DNA of 27,451 bases, from contig CBDUMS010000047.1 in NCBI GenBank assembly GCA_965368405.1, positions 1 to 27,451 on the forward strand, read 5' to 3'. The notes under the pieces were generated by a model. It had not been told where the DNA came from. It made no database searches and saw nothing but the letters and a program-made list of their open reading frames with translations. The translations under genes were made by a program, and so were the position numbers. Numbering within the stretch: position 1 is the first letter of the stretch; every line of letters starts with the position of its first letter. Positions 26,193 through 27,451 of the stretch are shown piece by piece. This stretch comes from S012-113 sp965368405. GTDB taxonomy: Bacteria > Bacteroidota > Bacteroidia > Cytophagales > Cyclobacteriaceae.

Positions 26193-27451
26193 GTCTTGTT
26201 TCTTCTAATAACCATAGCCAGAATAAGAAGCAGAATAATCAACGCAACTACAATCAAAAACTTTATTGTAAAGCAAGTGAGGCATGACGAATCATTTGAG
26301 GTAAACGTTTGTTGATTGCCTAATACTAAGAATGAACTTGCGTCCCTGGATAAGTATTCCCCTTGTGAATTGGTAAATAATGCTTTAACATATACTTTAT
26401 ATGTTCCCTTTTGTTGCGTTTGATTATAAGACGCGATTACTGACCTGTATTTATCGAGCGTAGTTTTCACCTTTTCGACCCTACCTTGTGGATCAGTAAT
26501 AAATACCTCAATCATCTCTGGACTTATGTCCATTGGTTGATTCTTTGAGAAAATCTTGGCTAAAACCATTATTTCTTCTCCAACCAAATTACCCTTCGCC
26601 GTTGTGGTTACTTCGAGTTCAATATTGGAGAGAGCGGCTACCGAAAACCCAATCGGGACATTGGGTCCTAGACCAAGGTTCTTTAGCAACTTGATCACTG
26701 AATTACGTTCATTATTCAATGCTATTGCTCTCAACGTCCAATCTCCAGCAAATTTCTCACTCGCTTGATCAGTATTATTGATTACCTCAACTAACATATG
26801 ATTTCTGCCATTCAAAATTTTTGTAGAAATGGATTCGATACTGTCAATTCCTATAATTGAACCATCAGGACCCATTAGCTCAAATCTAACCAGCTCTTTT
26901 AGCTCCCTAGGATGGGTTATAGCAAAAATGACCTTTTTGTCAAGCACAGAGATGGCTGTTTGACATACAATAGTTGTGTCCATAGTAAGCATATCTAAAT
27001 AATAAATAGGGTCAACAACACTGGTTAGTCCAACAGCATTTTGATATATCTTGAAGAAGTAATCATTCAGTGGATTTGTATGATCGATGCCAACTTCATA
27101 TTCAAAGGTCTGAGGACTTGATAAGCCTGATGAAGAAGAATAGGCTTGCATTGAAGACATGTTTGCAGATCCCATTCCTATTGAGTAAATGTTTACGTCT
27201 TGTCTGGAAGCTAAAAGATTTTGAACTTCAGAATCATGTACTAGTGGCCCGGTATTTTCGTATCCATCAGAGAACAGTATCATGACATTCTTTCTGGGTT
27301 CGCTAACCACTTCAGTAAGTTGGGTATTGATACCTTCAATGACAGCATTGCCTGTCGCCGTTGAGCCTCTAGGTTGAATTCGGTTAATGTCTGTAGTAGC
27401 ACTCGGTTCAACCTTAGATTTGGCCTCCAGATTTAGGAAATCCGTGGTTGT
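26189..27451 (-). CDS. VWA-domain protein with C-terminal membrane anchor (5'-truncated by window edge)
   Basis: The frame is open to the last base, so the GTG near 27310 is not the real start. In-window residues show the second half of a von Willebrand A domain: P-R-G-S-T-A-T-G-N-A (MIDAS Thr) and I-L-F-S-D-G-Y-E-N-T-G (MIDAS Asp), then Y-S-I-G-M-G. The first MIDAS element D-x-S-x-S must lie outside. Beta-rich regions follow, and a single helix near the C-terminus (L-I-V-V-A-L-I-I-L-L-L-I-L-A) ends in R-R-N-K-T. This indicates a type I membrane protein with the VWA domain outside the cytoplasm. Translational overlap ATGA with the T9SS-sorted protein gene implies a joint role. Confidence 0.88.
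   Translation of the reverse strand, partial: TTTDFLNLEAKSKVEPSATTDINRIQPRGSTATGNAVIEGINTQLTEVVSEPRKNVMILFSDGYENTGPLVHDSEVQNLLASRQDVNIYSIGMGSANMSSMQAYSSSSGLSSPQTFEYEVGIDHTNPLNDYFFKIYQNAVGLTSVVDPIYYLDMLTMDTTIVCQTAISVLDKKVIFAITHPRELKELVRFELMGPDGSIIGIDSIESISTKILNGRNHMLVEVINNTDQASEKFAGDWTLRAIALNNERNSVIKLLKNLGLGPNVPIGFSVAALSNIELEVTTTAKGNLVGEEIMVLAKIFSKNQPMDISPEMIEVFITDPQGRVEKVKTTLDKYRSVIASYNQTQQKGTYKVYVKALFTNSQGEYLSRDASSFLVLGNQQTFTSNDSSCLTCFTIKFLIVVALIILLLILAMVIRRNKT

Noticed and set aside
1..27451. Mobile element, integrase, attachment-site, tRNA or CRISPR signatures
   Set aside because: No transposase or integrase motifs, no regular spaced repeats and no cloverleaf pattern were seen; tandem sulfatases are explained by gene duplication.

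Overview
The window looks like chromosomal DNA of a marine-type Bacteroidota bacterium, probably of the Cytophagales/Flammeovirgaceae kind. The reasons are low-to-moderate GC by eye, almost no Shine-Dalgarno sequences before starts, lipoproteins with short Bacteroidota-like lipoboxes, a membrane-bound LuxR-type regulator of a Bacteroidota style, and a protein with a C-terminal FlgD-like/type IX secretion (T9SS) sorting domain. No rRNA, tRNA, CRISPR array, insertion sequence or phage gene is visible.

Region 1 (1-7140, plus strand) is one tight gene run: a 5'-truncated sulfatase, a complete lipoprotein sulfatase of the same long arylsulfatase type, a secreted DUF1254/DUF1214 protein, and an unrecognised propeller-like lipoprotein. 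It is followed by a 271-bp non-coding stretch holding a hairpin with an 11-C loop tract and a strong intrinsic terminator (7305-7338).

Region 2 (7412-14074) starts with a seven-TM/coiled-coil/LuxR-HTH regulator. Then come an outer-membrane beta-barrel, two small inner-membrane proteins and a second, shorter pair of tandem sulfatases carrying C-T-A-G-R active sites instead of C-S-P-S-R. A clear terminator closes the region at 14043-14074. The window has no SusC/SusD pair, glycoside hydrolase or lyase. Regions 1 and 2 together therefore look like a sulfatase/DUF1254 cluster for small sulfated compounds rather than a classic polysaccharide utilisation locus (inference).

Region 3 (14124-22744) is a seven-gene MoxR/Bat-type operon: MoxR AAA+ ATPase, DUF58, DUF4381, VWA (BatA-like), a fused VWA-TPR protein (BatB+BatC), BatD-like, and an eight-CXXCH cytochrome c lipoprotein with HEAT-like and TPR repeats. 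Three junctions overlap by 7-8 nt and the others are close. The BatB/BatC fusion keeps a lipobox-like cysteine in its middle.

Region 4 (22754-27451, minus strand, convergent with region 3) is a three-gene operon: a VWA protein with a C-terminal membrane anchor (5' end outside the window), a CARDB plus T9SS-sorted surface protein (ATGA overlap), and a secreted caspase-like peptidase with an intact His/Cys dyad. This envelope VWA/T9SS/caspase trio is the most system-like assembly of poorly understood parts here.
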